Origin: Bacillus mycoides
Lineage (GTDB): Bacteria > Bacillota > Bacilli > Bacillales > Bacillaceae_G
Direction: 5' to 3'
Length of the DNA: 64,000 bases
NCBI RefSeq assembly: GCF_001757995.1
Contig: NZ_LXLV01000023.1
Coordinates: 62,001-126,000 of the forward strand
Shown here: piece by piece, positions 8,106-17,119 of the stretch
Numbering within the stretch: the stretch's first letter is position 1
Layout: every line of letters starts with the position of its first letter
Notes under the pieces: generated by a model
The model's database searches: none
What the model saw: only the letters and a program-made list of their open reading frames with translations
What the model was told of the DNA's origin: nothing
Made by a program: the position numbers and the translations under genes

Positions 8106-8126
8106 TTATTACACTTACTGTAATAA
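8106..8126. promoter_or_regulatory. operator-like inverted repeat upstream of the Fsr gene
   Basis: TTATTAC-ACTTACT-GTAATAA: perfect 7-bp arms, 7-bp spacer, centred about 45 bp before the Fsr start codon. Size and position fit a dimeric repressor site. No cognate regulator gene is adjacent. Confidence 0.4.
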
Positions 8127-8160
8127 AAATATATTTTGTACAGGAAGGAGAGATTCGTAT

Positions 8161-9372
8161 ATGCAGGCGGTTTCAAAAAAAAGTGCAGTGGAAACACCGA
8201 CGATATATCGAATATTATTTGCGATTAGTTTCGGACATTTTTTGAACGATTCGATGCAAGCAGTTGTGCCAGCATTGTTTCCTATTTTGGAAAAAACGAT
8301 GAATTTATCCTACATGCAAGTAGGGTGGATAGCGTTCGCGTTAAATATGACGTCATCGATTATGCAACCGGTTTTTGGTATGTATTCAGATAAGAAGCCG
8401 TCACCATTTTTATTACCACTTGGTATGTTTTCGAGCATGCTTGGGATGATTGGGCTCGCGTTTGCCCCGAATTTTATTATTGTTATTATTTCTGTTTTAT
8501 TTATTGGATTAGGTTCCGCAGTCTTTCATCCAGAAGGTGCCCGAGTTGCTTATATGGCGGCAGGTGCCAAACGTGGTTTAGCACAAGCGATTTATCAAGT
8601 GGGAGGAAATACAGGGAATTCGCTAGCACCAATTTTTACAGCGCTCATTTTCGTTCCGCTAGGTCAAATTGGTTCTCTAGGTTTTACTGCTTTCGCAGCG
8701 ATAGGGATTGTATTGTTATTTTTTGTTTCAAATTGGTATAAAAATGAATTAGCGACTGGTGCTGTAAGAAGGAAAAAGAGGGCTGCACTTGAGGCTGAAA
8801 ATGCGATTGTAAGTACGCACATTAAATTTGTTATTATACTTCTTGTTTTTCTAACATTCGTACGTTCTTGGTACGGTGCTGGTATCGGGAATTTCTATCA
8901 ATTTTATTTAATAGAGCATTACGGCTTATCTATAAAAAACGCACAGTATTTCGTCTTCGCTTTTATGATTGCTGGTGTATTAGGTACTTTCTTTGGTGGT
9001 CCGTTAGCAGATAAATTCGGTAAGAAAAAGATAATTGTATTTTCAATGCTCGGTTCAGCGCCGCTAGCACTATTGTTACCTCACGTTTCTCTTATGTGGG
9101 TTGTACCGTTATTTTTATGCATTGGATTTATTAGCTCTAGTAGTTTTAGTGTAATCGTTGTATATGCACAAGAACTTGTTCCAGGGAAAGTTGGAATGGT
9201 GTCTGGTTTAATTGTCGGCCTTGCGTTTGGACTTGGAGCATTAGGTGCTGTAGTCCTTGGGAAATTGGCTGATATGTATAGTCTTCAGTTTATTATGCTA
9301 TTATGTAGTTGTTTACCATTAATTGGACTGACTTCATGGTTACTGCCAAATGACAAGAAAACGATAGAATAG
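8161..9372 (+). CDS. Fsr-like MFS efflux transporter
   Basis: 403 residues, 12 predicted membrane helices. The start region ISFGHFLNDSMQAVVPALFP and the segment HPEGARVAYMAAGAKRGLAQAI followed by YQVGGNTGNSLAP are the landmark sequences of the fosmidomycin-resistance (Fsr/RosA-like) MFS subfamily. The second half has GPLADKFGKKK in the loop 8-9 position. Likely a proton-driven exporter; whether it exports fosmidomycin in this host is inference. ATG after GAAGGAGAG. The downstream cysteine synthase gene begins 10 bp later, so the two are co-transcribed; this could hint at a thiol-related substrate. Confidence 0.85.
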   Translation: MQAVSKKSAVETPTIYRILFAISFGHFLNDSMQAVVPALFPILEKTMNLSYMQVGWIAFALNMTSSIMQPVFGMYSDKKPSPFLLPLGMFSSMLGMIGLAFAPNFIIVIISVLFIGLGSAVFHPEGARVAYMAAGAKRGLAQAIYQVGGNTGNSLAPIFTALIFVPLGQIGSLGFTAFAAIGIVLLFFVSNWYKNELATGAVRRKKRAALEAENAIVSTHIKFVIILLVFLTFVRSWYGAGIGNFYQFYLIEHYGLSIKNAQYFVFAFMIAGVLGTFFGGPLADKFGKKKIIVFSMLGSAPLALLLPHVSLMWVVPLFLCIGFISSSSFSVIVVYAQELVPGKVGMVSGLIVGLAFGLGALGAVVLGKLADMYSLQFIMLLCSCLPLIGLTSWLLPNDKKTIE

Positions 9373-9382
9373 GGGATGTGCT

Positions 9383-10300
9383 ATGAAAGTATGTGAAAAC
9401 GTTACAGAATTAATAGGAGATACACCTGTCGTTCGATTATCTAAATTTATTCCAGAAGACGCAGCTGATGTGTATGTAAAACTGGAAATGTTTAATCCAT
9501 CTCGCAGTGTGAAAGATCGTGCTGCTTATAATTTAATTCATATTGCTGAGGAACACGGTCTCATTAAGCCGGGTGATACAATTATTGAACCGACGAGCGG
9601 AAATACAGGAATTGGTTTAGCGATGAATGCAGCTGCTAAAGGATATAAAGCTATTTTAATTATGCCAGACAATATGTCCAAAGAGCGCATTAATTTATTG
9701 AAAGCATACGGAGCAGAAGTAGTTTTAACACCAGCGGAACAAAGAATGCCAGGAGCAATTGCGAAGGCGATAGAATTACAAAAAGAAATTCCAAATAGTT
9801 TTATTCCGCAGCAATTTGAAAACCCAGCAAATCCGAATGTTCATCGTTATACGACTGCGCTTGAAATTTATGAGCAAATGGATGGAGAGCTTGATGCATT
9901 TGTAGCAACCGCAGGAACAGGTGGAACAATTACAGGGACAGGTGAAACGTTAAAAGAGAGACTACCAAACTTATATATTGCAGTAGTAGAACCGAAAGGA
10001 TCACCAGTGTTATCTGGTGGTGTTCCAGGCCCTCATAAACTAGTAGGAACAAGTCCTGGTTTTATTCCAAAAAACTTAAATACAGAAGTGTATAACGAAA
10101 TTATTCAAATTGCGGATGAAGAAGCGTTAACTACAATGAGAAACTTAGCAAAACAAGAAGGCTTATTAGTAGGGCCATCTTCAGGAGCTTCTGTTTACGC
10201 AGCAATTATGATAGCGAAGCGTCTAGGTGCTGGTAAAAAGGTTTTATGTATTGCACCTGATACAGGGGAACGTTATTTAAGTATGGGGCTATTTGAATAA
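9383..10300 (+). CDS. cysK: cysteine synthase (O-acetylserine thiol-lyase family)
   Basis: 305 residues. Fold-type II PLP enzyme: PLP lysine at K44 (SRSVKDRAA), SGNTG loop at 72-76 that binds the amino-acid carboxylate, glycine-rich phosphate-binding GTGGTITGTG near 177, and the SSGAS motif near the C-terminus. The family makes L-cysteine from O-acetylserine and sulphide; members with this sequence may also use other acceptors (cystathionine beta-synthase-like). Translationally linked to the upstream Fsr-like gene (10 bp apart) and followed by a terminator. The host probably has another housekeeping copy elsewhere, so the symbol marks family rather than primacy. Confidence 0.8.
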   Translation: MKVCENVTELIGDTPVVRLSKFIPEDAADVYVKLEMFNPSRSVKDRAAYNLIHIAEEHGLIKPGDTIIEPTSGNTGIGLAMNAAAKGYKAILIMPDNMSKERINLLKAYGAEVVLTPAEQRMPGAIAKAIELQKEIPNSFIPQQFENPANPNVHRYTTALEIYEQMDGELDAFVATAGTGGTITGTGETLKERLPNLYIAVVEPKGSPVLSGGVPGPHKLVGTSPGFIPKNLNTEVYNEIIQIADEEALTTMRNLAKQEGLLVGPSSGASVYAAIMIAKRLGAGKKVLCIAPDTGERYLSMGLFE

Positions 10301-10310
10301 AAGTGATAGA

Positions 10311-10357
10311 AGCACCTTAATAGTAGGATGAAAATCCGCTATTAAGGTGTTTCTTTT
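10311..10357 (+). terminator. terminator of the Fsr-cysK unit
   Basis: Stem CACCTTAATAG (10313-10323) with CTATTAAGGTG (10339-10349), followed by TTTCTTTT. Confidence 0.85.
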
Positions 10358-10393
10358 AGAAAAATAGAGAATGGGTGAGTGGAGAGAATGACA

Positions 10394-10906
10394 ATGAAAC
10401 TATTGAAACCAACATATGAATATAGCGAACAAATTATGGAGTATCGGCAGGCATTTTTAAATTCAGGAGAACAACCGCACGGTAGTTGTTCTATACAAAA
10501 TTTTGATTCTCTTGATGAATGGTTTGAAAAAGTGAGTATACAAGAAGCAGGCGAAAACTTACCATTTAATCGAGTGCCGTCTAGTCAGTTTTTAAGTTTG
10601 GAGAAAGGAAAATTAATAGGTTTTGTGAATATTCGACATCGGTTAAATCCAGAATTATTGCTGGAAAGTGGTCATATTGGTTATAGTGTCCATCCGAATA
10701 AGCGTCGCCAAAGTTACGCTACGAAGCAACTGCAACTTTCATTGGCTGAGGCGCAAAAATTAGGATTGAAGAAAGTTTTAATAACTTGTGATAAAGCAAA
10801 TATTGGTTCGGCTAAAACAATCCAAAAGGTTGGCGGTGTGTTAGAAAATGAAGTAGTTTCTTCTAATTCTGGCGAAATTGTTCAGCGTTATTGGGTAGAA
10901 ATTTGA
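10394..10906 (+). CDS. GNAT family N-acetyltransferase
   Basis: 170 residues. Residues about 65-165 carry the GNAT core: beta-strand GKLIGFVNIRHRLNP, then GHIGYSVHPNKRRQSYATKQL, in which the RRQSYA part stands for the acetyl-CoA pyrophosphate loop (usually R/QxxGxG/A), then KVLITCDKANIGSAKTIQKVGG. The wobble of the P-loop (S for G) is common in the YjdJ-like branch. Substrate unknown. I place the start at the ATG 10394: GGAGAG lies 7 bp upstream, whereas upstream GTG/ATG codons overlap that site. Confidence 0.8.
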   Translation: MKLLKPTYEYSEQIMEYRQAFLNSGEQPHGSCSIQNFDSLDEWFEKVSIQEAGENLPFNRVPSSQFLSLEKGKLIGFVNIRHRLNPELLLESGHIGYSVHPNKRRQSYATKQLQLSLAEAQKLGLKKVLITCDKANIGSAKTIQKVGGVLENEVVSSNSGEIVQRYWVEI

Positions 10907-11013
10907 TTAAGTGAATTTCAAAAAAGTGAAAGTGGTCAAGGGAATACAAGATGCAATATCGAAATAAATAAATGTAAATAAAGGAGAAGGGTATAGTTAT
11001 AGGGGGAAATGAA

Positions 11014-11838
11014 ATGGGATTAAAAGAGAAAGCGATAAAAATGTCGGAGATTTATAGGCAAAACCCGAAAGTCGAAGCTATTATTTTAGCAGGATCTGTA
11101 GCAAGAAAGTTAGAAGATGAACATTCAGATATTGAATTACATATTTTATGGTCAGCACCACCAGAGGATGAAGATCGTCTAGGTCCGATTAACAATATTG
11201 GTGGAACAATTTTGTCATATCATCCATACGAGGAAGAAGAATGGTCGGAAACGTATTTGACGAAAGAAGGAATTAAACTAGAAATTAGTAATTTTTTAAC
11301 AGTGACAGTAGAAAAGGTTATTTCAGAAGTTGTAGAGCAGTATGATATAAATTATGAGAAACAATGTATTGTATCATCGGTTCATGATGGTATGAGTTTG
11401 TATGGAGAAGTGAAAGTACATGCTCTAAAAGATAGGGTTGAAGCATATCCAGAAGAACTGGCGAAAAGGATGATCTCAGAAAATCTTTGGTTTAGTAATC
11501 GTTGGCATAATCGAGCGGCGCTTTTAAAACGGAAAGATTGGCTTATGCTATATGATGTCATTTGTGAAGTGCAAAGGGATTTATTCGGTGTTTTATTCGG
11601 TTTGAACCGAATGTACGTGCATCATCCTGCATTTAAATGGATGCCATATAATGTGGAACGAATGAGTATTAAGCCTGAAAATTTATATGAGCGTATGGCG
11701 AATACGTTAATAGGGAAACCGGAGTATAGTGTACAGGAGTTAGAAGTGTTAATCGAAGAGGTATTACATTTAGTAGAACAATATGCTCCGGAGTTAAATA
11801 TTGCTGAACAACAAAAGCGTATTCAATATGCGAAGTGA
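11014..11838 (+). CDS. nucleotidyltransferase-domain protein
   Basis: 274 residues. The N-terminal part has the Pol-beta-type nucleotidyltransferase signature: GS at 27-28 followed by SDIEL with acidic residues D39 and E41. This matches the minimal or aminoglycoside-nucleotidyltransferase-like fold, and a helical C-terminal domain of about 150 residues follows. Enzymes of this type adenylate small molecules or proteins; the substrate here is unknown, and resistance function should not be assumed. ATG start behind AGGGGG. It ends in a terminator shared with the convergent flippase gene. Confidence 0.75.
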   Translation: MGLKEKAIKMSEIYRQNPKVEAIILAGSVARKLEDEHSDIELHILWSAPPEDEDRLGPINNIGGTILSYHPYEEEEWSETYLTKEGIKLEISNFLTVTVEKVISEVVEQYDINYEKQCIVSSVHDGMSLYGEVKVHALKDRVEAYPEELAKRMISENLWFSNRWHNRAALLKRKDWLMLYDVICEVQRDLFGVLFGLNRMYVHHPAFKWMPYNVERMSIKPENLYERMANTLIGKPEYSVQELEVLIEEVLHLVEQYAPELNIAEQQKRIQYAK

Positions 11839-11882
11839 AAAAACAAGAGATGTAACAACGAGTTACATCTCTTGTTTTTTTA
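11838..11882. terminator. bidirectional terminator
   Basis: About 18-bp stem around AACAAGAGATGTAAC / GTTACATCTCTTGTT with A-tract and T-tract on either side, serving both convergent genes. Confidence 0.85.
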
Positions 11883-13514
11883 TTTTACTAACTTTCCTAA
11901 TACAGGCAAACGTTGAATACGATTACCGAGAATATGCGAAGCAAGTCCACTCGTTAATACGAATAAAAGATAAACAAGTCCTCCTGCTGATGCGCATATA
12001 AACACAATAACCAGTGATTCTATATAAGATTGGCCAGGAATAATCCAGCTTATAAATGCTCTTAATGCGATTACAACAGCAGACATTGCCGCGGAGTAAA
12101 CCGTAATAAGAAATACTGTTTTTGCTGTTTCGCCAATGTTAAATTTCGCAAATTTAACGATGCAGTACAACATAATAATGTTTGAAACGAGGTATCCAAG
12201 AATTGTTCCAAGCACAGCGCCATGTCCACCGAATAAGTGTAAAAGTGGTGTGTTCAACAGAATTTTAACGAGAATACCGACTGAGAATGCAATCATTGTT
12301 TTTCTTTGATAATCAATTCCTTGTAATATAGCTGCTGAAACGGTGAAAATCGCACTTAATATAGCAGACGGTGCAAATGAAATTAAATATTGTGATCCAT
12401 CAAGTGCAATTTCAGGATTTACATAAACCATGCGGAATGCATCGTAAGCGATACTAGCTAAACCGAATGCTGCTGGGATGGTGAAGAATAGCAATACTTG
12501 AAATATCTTTGAAATTTGTCCTTGTAATTCATCTAGCTTCCCGCTTGTATAAGATTTCGTAATAGCTGGAATTATCGTTAATGAGAATCCAGTTGCAAGT
12601 GAAGCCGGAATCATAATTAACTTTTGTGCATAGTTCGTTATATAAGCGAAAACGGCATTCGCGGTTTCTAAAGGCTCACCCATTGCTCTAAGGACATCAG
12701 CAACGGTATATTGATCTACTAACGTATAGAGAGGGATTGCAATGCCTACAAATACAATCGGAATTGCATAACGCAGTAATTCCATATAAATACTTCTTAA
12801 CGGAATGTTTGATGATCTTGTTTTTAGCTCACCTTCAGGAGGTTTTAATCCATTATATTTTTTCCAGTACATCATTAAAATAGAGATGCTTGCAAGTGCC
12901 CCGATAACAGCACCAAACGTAGCAACTGCAACAGAAGAAGCTACTGAACCTCCTAATAGTTTTGAGACGATAAAACTACCAACTAAAATGAAAACAACGC
13001 GTGCGATTTGTTCTACAACTTGAGAAACAGCACTTGGTTTCATATGTTGAAAACCTTGGAAATAACCACGTGTAACACTCATAGCTGGTACGATAATAAG
13101 CGCGAAACTTAATGCTCGCATCGTAAGTGTTACGTCGGCGATAAATTGTGGATCTGGCGTTTTCGAGCGAATAATAAATTGTGATATGTACGGTGCTCCA
13201 ATAAATAAAGTTAAAAATCCTAAAAAGCCCATAAACAACATCAATTTTACGCTCGAGTTATACAATTTTTTACTTGTACTATAATCACCAAGCGCATTAT
13301 GTTTTGCAACAAATTTTGAGACGGCAATGGGAATACCAGCTGTTGAAAAGCTTAATAAAATACCGTACCAAGAGTATGCATATCCGTATAAAGCGACTCC
13401 TTGCGTTCCAACTAATAATTGAAAGGGGAAAAAGTATATAAAACCTAAAATTCGTGAAATCATTGTTGCACCGCTTAATAAAGCAGTACCTTTTAAAACT
13501 TTTGAAGTAGACAA
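11880..13514 (-). CDS. MurJ/YtgP-like lipid II flippase (MVF/MOP family)
   Basis: 544 residues with about 14 hydrophobic helices. The opening STSKVLKGTALLSGATMISRILGF with the following GFIYFFPFQLLVG, and the motif GYFQGFQHMKPSAVSQVVEQIAR, are typical of Firmicute polysaccharide-transporter MOP proteins of the YtgP/SpoVB branch. YtgP is the MurJ-type flippase that moves lipid II across the membrane. Length equals YtgP rather than the ~520-residue SpoVB. A C-terminal QRLPVLGKL tail is present. The start has GGAGG upstream on the minus strand. Close paralogues exist in bacilli, so the exact member is moderately certain. Confidence 0.8.
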   Translation of the reverse strand: MSTSKVLKGTALLSGATMISRILGFIYFFPFQLLVGTQGVALYGYAYSWYGILLSFSTAGIPIAVSKFVAKHNALGDYSTSKKLYNSSVKLMLFMGFLGFLTLFIGAPYISQFIIRSKTPDPQFIADVTLTMRALSFALIIVPAMSVTRGYFQGFQHMKPSAVSQVVEQIARVVFILVGSFIVSKLLGGSVASSVAVATFGAVIGALASISILMMYWKKYNGLKPPEGELKTRSSNIPLRSIYMELLRYAIPIVFVGIAIPLYTLVDQYTVADVLRAMGEPLETANAVFAYITNYAQKLIMIPASLATGFSLTIIPAITKSYTSGKLDELQGQISKIFQVLLFFTIPAAFGLASIAYDAFRMVYVNPEIALDGSQYLISFAPSAILSAIFTVSAAILQGIDYQRKTMIAFSVGILVKILLNTPLLHLFGGHGAVLGTILGYLVSNIIMLYCIVKFAKFNIGETAKTVFLITVYSAAMSAVVIALRAFISWIIPGQSYIESLVIVFICASAGGLVYLLFVLTSGLASHILGNRIQRLPVLGKLVK

Positions 13515-13756
13515 AATTCTTTCCTCCTACTCGTGCTGCCTTGCATTTATCGTATACTACTATAAACCTGTTAGAGAAGTTAATACAGTATAAACCATAA
13601 ATGTTCTAATACTATTCATTTAAAAGTCATATTTTGAATTTTAAAATAGAATGTAATACATAAAAATTCAAAATATAAGTTGACACTATTTTTAATGTAT
13701 GATAAAAATGATAGTAATCAATTCGGAAAATAATATTTGAGCAATGAAAGGGTATA
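13515..13756. other. divergent promoter region murJ / T-box
   Basis: Holds the start region of the flippase gene on the left and, on the plus strand, TTGACA (13680-13685) with a 17-bp spacer and TAAAAA (13703-13708) as the likely T-box promoter. No gene is seen. Confidence 0.5.
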
Positions 13757-14164
13757 GTAGTGAAAATCTCCCTATTTCAGAGAGCTGATGGTTGGTGTGA
13801 ATCAGTATATAGATTATTCATGAAGTTCGTCCTGGAGCATCTTTCATAAATTTCACATTGTGAGGAAATGAAAGACGGTAGTTCATACCGTTATCAAATA
13901 AAGTGGTGAAGATTTTTTCACAACTAGGGTGGTACCGCGATATATATCGTCCCTACGTATTTTACGTAGGGACGTTTTTTATTTAGGTCCTAACTTTGTT
14001 GTGGCTTCATAACTAGGGTGGTACCGCGATATTTTATCGTCCCTACGTATTTACGTAGGGGCGTTTTTTATTTAGGTCTTACTTTTGTTGTATCTTCATA
14101 ACTAGGGTGGTACCGCGATATTTTTTGTCGTCCCTACGTATTTGCGTAGGGGCGTTTTTTATTT
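13757..14164 (+). promoter_or_regulatory. T-box riboswitch, Phe specifier, triplicated platform
   Basis: Stem I landmarks AGAGAGCTGATGG and GGTGTGAATCAG are followed by GAAG-TTC-GTCCT-GGAGC. The codon after GAA+1 is TTC (Phe), and the same spacing in the Ile T-box of this window (GAAT-ATC-ACCTC-GGAGC) supports the reading. The T-box motif AGGGTGGTACCGCG with its terminator then occurs three times, at 13922, 14011 and 14100, always 89 bp apart. Uncharged tRNA-Phe should favour antitermination and expression of the transporter downstream. Confidence 0.85.
13922..14164 (+). repeat. three 89-bp tandem T-box antiterminator/terminator modules
   Basis: Each module runs AACTAGGGTGGTACCGCGAT, a short AT-rich link, CGTCCCTACGTA...TACGTAGGGACG (variants TACGTAGGGGCG and GCGTAGGGGCG), TTTTTTATTT and an inter-module linker. 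Terminator stems are at 13948-13974, 14038-14063 and 14129-14154. Sequence differences between copies show the triplication is not brand new. Confidence 0.9.
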
Positions 14165-14263
14165 GAGAGGAAGTGGTTGGATTAGAACGGGCTAGTAATA
14201 GAACAATATGAACATAGAGCGAATTATAGTGAAAAGAAATAGAAAAAGAGAGGAGATAAAAAG

Positions 14264-15601
14264 ATGAATTCACAGCAATGGACATCGAAATTAGGTTTCG
14301 TATTAGCTGCAGCAGGTTCAGCGATTGGTCTTGGAGCGATTTGGAAGTTTCCGTATATGGCCGGAATTGGAGGGGGCGGCGCGTTCTTCCTTATTTTCAT
14401 CGGTTTCACATTATTAATTGGTTTACCGCTATTATTAGCTGAATTCGTTATCGGAAGAAGTACACAAAAAGAGGCTGTTGATGCGTATAGAGAGATTGCT
14501 CCTAAAACGTTATGGCCGTGGTTAGGTAAATTAGGGATTGTAACATGTTTCATATTACTTTCTTTCTACAGTGTTGTAGGGGGATGGATATTATTATACT
14601 TATGGAATGCAATTACAGGTAGACTATGGGAAGGAACTGGAGCATACGAAGCTACGTTTGGTGAAATCATTTCCAATCCGTATTTAGCAGTTGGATCACA
14701 GCTATTATTCATCCTTATTACTATTTTTATCGTAAGTAAAGGTGTACAAAATGGTGTTGAAAAAGTAAATAAATATTTCATGCCAGCACTATTCGTTTTA
14801 TTCTTCGTATTAATTGTTCGTGCACTTACGTTAGACGGTGCTGGAGAAGGAGTTCGATTCTTCTTACAACCTGATTTCTCAAACGTAACATCAGAAATCA
14901 TTTTATATGCAATGGGGCAATCGTTCTTCTCGCTATCTGTCGGTGTAGCCGTTATGGTAACGTATAGCTCATACTTACCGAAAGAAGAAAGTTTACCGCG
15001 TTCAGCATTTTCTATCGTAGCTTTAACACTTGTTATTACATTACTTGCAGGACTTGCGATCTTCCCAGTTGTGTTCGCATTTGGAATGGAACCATCTCAA
15101 GGACCAGGACTATTATTTATCGTATTGCCAGCTATTTTCAGTAAAATGGCGTTCGGAAAATTATTCTTCATCGTTTTCTTATTACTATTCTTCTTTGCTA
15201 CTGTTACATCAGCAATTTCGATGTTAGAAATTAGCGTTGCATCTTTAACTGCAAAAGGTAAAGGGAAACGTGAAAAAATGGCCTTAATCGTAGGATTATT
15301 AATTTTCGTTGTTGGGGTACCATCAGCATTATCATTCGGTTTGTTAAGCGATGTGAAACCATTTGGGAAAACAATTTTTGATTTAGCAGATTATGCGGTT
15401 AGTAACATACTAATGCCGCTTGGTGTTTTATTAGTTTCCATCTTTGTTCCGTTGAAAATGAAGAAAGATGTATTAATGAAAGAGCTTGGTGTAAGTAAAA
15501 ATAAAGGCTATAAACTATTCGTATTATGGTTATTCTTACTTCGTTATATTGCACCAATTGCGATTATTATCGTATTCCTAAATGTACTTGGAATTATATG
15601 A
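14264..15601 (+). CDS. sodium-dependent amino acid transporter (NSS/SNF family)
   Basis: 445 residues, about 11-12 helices. The first helix carries the family hallmark [24 protein letters not shown] (residues about 9-32) with the unwound [14 protein letters not shown] substrate/Na+ site, followed by GGGAFFLIF. The NSS family couples amino-acid uptake to Na+. The Phe-specific T-box directly upstream predicts phenylalanine, or a related aromatic acid, as substrate, though that is inferred from regulation rather than from binding-site residues. Start ATG behind GAGAGGAGAT. Single gene with its own terminator. Confidence 0.9.
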   Translation: MNSQQWTSKLGFVLAAAGSAIGLGAIWKFPYMAGIGGGGAFFLIFIGFTLLIGLPLLLAEFVIGRSTQKEAVDAYREIAPKTLWPWLGKLGIVTCFILLSFYSVVGGWILLYLWNAITGRLWEGTGAYEATFGEIISNPYLAVGSQLLFILITIFIVSKGVQNGVEKVNKYFMPALFVLFFVLIVRALTLDGAGEGVRFFLQPDFSNVTSEIILYAMGQSFFSLSVGVAVMVTYSSYLPKEESLPRSAFSIVALTLVITLLAGLAIFPVVFAFGMEPSQGPGLLFIVLPAIFSKMAFGKLFFIVFLLLFFFATVTSAISMLEISVASLTAKGKGKREKMALIVGLLIFVVGVPSALSFGLLSDVKPFGKTIFDLADYAVSNILMPLGVLLVSIFVPLKMKKDVLMKELGVSKNKGYKLFVLWLFLLRYIAPIAIIIVFLNVLGII

Positions 15602-15605
15602 AAAG

Positions 15606-15647
15606 AAAGGTAGCGTATCGTGGTATGATACGCTACCTTTTTATTTT
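15606..15647. terminator. bidirectional terminator
   Basis: 14-bp stem AAAGGTAGCGTATC / GATACGCTACCTTT, with T-run to the right; overlaps the end of the convergent deacetylase gene. Confidence 0.85.
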
Positions 15648-16345
15648 GCTCTTTTTTGCAGTTCATTTACTGTCACGAACTGATACCCCTTTTTAGATAA
15701 AGAGTCTAAAATACCTTCAATGGTTTGCAGATTTTCATTAGATTCATCGTACATAGAGTGCAATAAAATGATAGAACCAGGTTTTATATTCTTATTGACG
15801 TAGTCAACTTTATCAGCCGCGGATTTATAAAAAGTATCAGGCTCAAGATTCCATGTGATAGTTTCAATATTATTTTTGTTTAAATAGTATGATAGTCCTA
15901 TTAGTTTCTTACCGTTGGGTGGCCTAAAATCAATTTGGTCGGTAAATCCTGTTTGGCGAATTAATGAATTTGTTTTTTCTATTTCTTCTTTAATAAAAGA
16001 AGGTGATTTAAAAACCATTCTGTTATGAGAATATGTATGGTTTCCAAGTTGGTGTCCAGATTGAACAATCGCTTTACCTATTGGTAAATTGTTTTCTAAT
16101 TCGTTTCCGATAACAAAGAAAGTAGCTTTAGCATTGTACTTATCTAGCAGTGGTAGTATTTGTTCTACATTTTTTGTAGGGCCATCATCAAAAGTTAAGG
16201 CAACTATCTTTTCATTTGTTTCAATGCGATTTGTCAGCTCGCCAAATAATTGAAAGCTTCTTGCGTTCATTAATTTGTACGTGCCGAATAATGATATAAC
16301 AATAATAAGTAGTGTAACTAATGTAATGATTATTTTTTTCTTCAT
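15641..16345 (-). CDS. polysaccharide deacetylase family protein
   Basis: 234 residues. An N-terminal hydrophobic segment (about 4-23) anchors or exports the protein. The NodB domain follows, with motif 1 TFDDGP (51-56, catalytic Asp and metal Asp), motif 2 HTYSH (103-107, metal histidines), motif 3 RPPNGK and motif 5 LHSMYD. All catalytic residues are present. The family removes N-acetyl groups from peptidoglycan or chitin-like sugars; B. cereus group genomes carry many, and the exact substrate cannot be told. Convergent with the NSS transporter, sharing a terminator. Confidence 0.9.
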   Translation of the reverse strand: MKKKIIITLVTLLIIVISLFGTYKLMNARSFQLFGELTNRIETNEKIVALTFDDGPTKNVEQILPLLDKYNAKATFFVIGNELENNLPIGKAIVQSGHQLGNHTYSHNRMVFKSPSFIKEEIEKTNSLIRQTGFTDQIDFRPPNGKKLIGLSYYLNKNNIETITWNLEPDTFYKSAADKVDYVNKNIKPGSIILLHSMYDESNENLQTIEGILDSLSKKGYQFVTVNELQKRAK

Positions 16346-16489
16346 AATACAACCTCACATTTATTTTTGATTTGATTAAAAAGTATTATATCAAACTAAG
16401 TAACTTGGTGCTTTGAAAAGGGATGAAGATGCAAGGAGAGGAAATTTATCATATAATAAAATGCAAAAGGTATATTAGGAGGTGTTTAT

Positions 16490-16573
16490 ATGGCGATTAC
16501 AATTCAATTGCCAGACACTGCAGCGTCTCATGCAAAGCCAAGTATGGAAATGGCGATACTTTGCGTGAGGTAG
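16490..16573 (+). CDS. tiny ORF or truncated gene, 27 aa
   Basis: ATG behind TTAGGAGGTG, an excellent ribosome binding site, encodes MAITIQLPDTAASHAKPSME... and stops after 27 codons. A shifted frame continues NGDTLREVDK before another stop, so a frameshifted, decayed gene is as likely as a true micro-protein. I see no further recognisable sequence between 16346 and 16676. Confidence 0.35.
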   Translation: MAITIQLPDTAASHAKPSMEMAILCVR

Positions 16574-16676
16574 ACAAGTAATATACAATCAATCGCCAAA
16601 ATGAGCTCGTATCATTTTTTATATTTGGCTTTGCACCTTATTGAAATGAACCATAAAAAATAAGGGGCGAGCAGAA

Positions 16677-16940
16677 ATGAAATACGTAAAAGCTACGACT
16701 GTTTTACCGGAAAGTTTAATTGCTGAAATTCAAAAGTATATACAAGGTGAAACAATTTACATTCCAAAACAAGAAACAAAACATTATAAATGGGGTACAC
16801 GATCTGGCGGAAGAAAACAACTGGATGAAAGAAATAAAGCAATTAAAGACGCTTTTAAAAGTGGAATTGCAATTCATCAATTAGCAGAAGAATATTTTCT
16901 TTCCGGAGAAACGATTAAAAAGATTGTGTATTCTAAATGA
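16677..16940 (+). CDS. CD3324-family small helix-turn-helix protein
   Basis: 87 residues. MKYVKATTVLPESLIAEIQKYIQGETIYIPKQE is the conserved opening of the CD3324-type family. The C-terminal half (AIKDAFKSGIAIHQLAEEYFLSGETIKKIVYSK) is a helix-turn-helix resembling resolvase/transposase-type HTH (HTH_7-like), so DNA binding is likely. Often found as a lone small gene in Firmicutes; target unknown. ATG preceded by AAGGGGCGAG. Followed by a strong terminator. Confidence 0.7.
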   Translation: MKYVKATTVLPESLIAEIQKYIQGETIYIPKQETKHYKWGTRSGGRKQLDERNKAIKDAFKSGIAIHQLAEEYFLSGETIKKIVYSK

Positions 16941-16944
16941 AAAT

Positions 16945-16989
16945 AAAAGAGTCTGGTTCAAATGTTATTTTGAACCAGGCTCTTTTTAC
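16945..16989 (+). terminator. terminator of the CD3324-family gene
   Basis: Stem AAAAGAGTCTGGTTCAAA with TTTGAACCAGGCTCTTTT (one G-T pair), T-run following. Confidence 0.85.
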
Positions 16990-17119
16990 TTTGTACTTAT
17001 AGGATATATTGGGTATGAATGGGCATGATAATAGCAAAAATGAATCGTAATTGTATCGTATAGGGGTGTGAATGGGAAATAAAAACGTTATATTTCATAT
17101 GACAGAAAGGTGAACATAT

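Noticed and set aside
11014-11838. Aminoglycoside resistance gene
   Set aside because: Only the general nucleotidyltransferase motif is visible; no known aminoglycoside-adenylyltransferase similarity can be claimed by eye.
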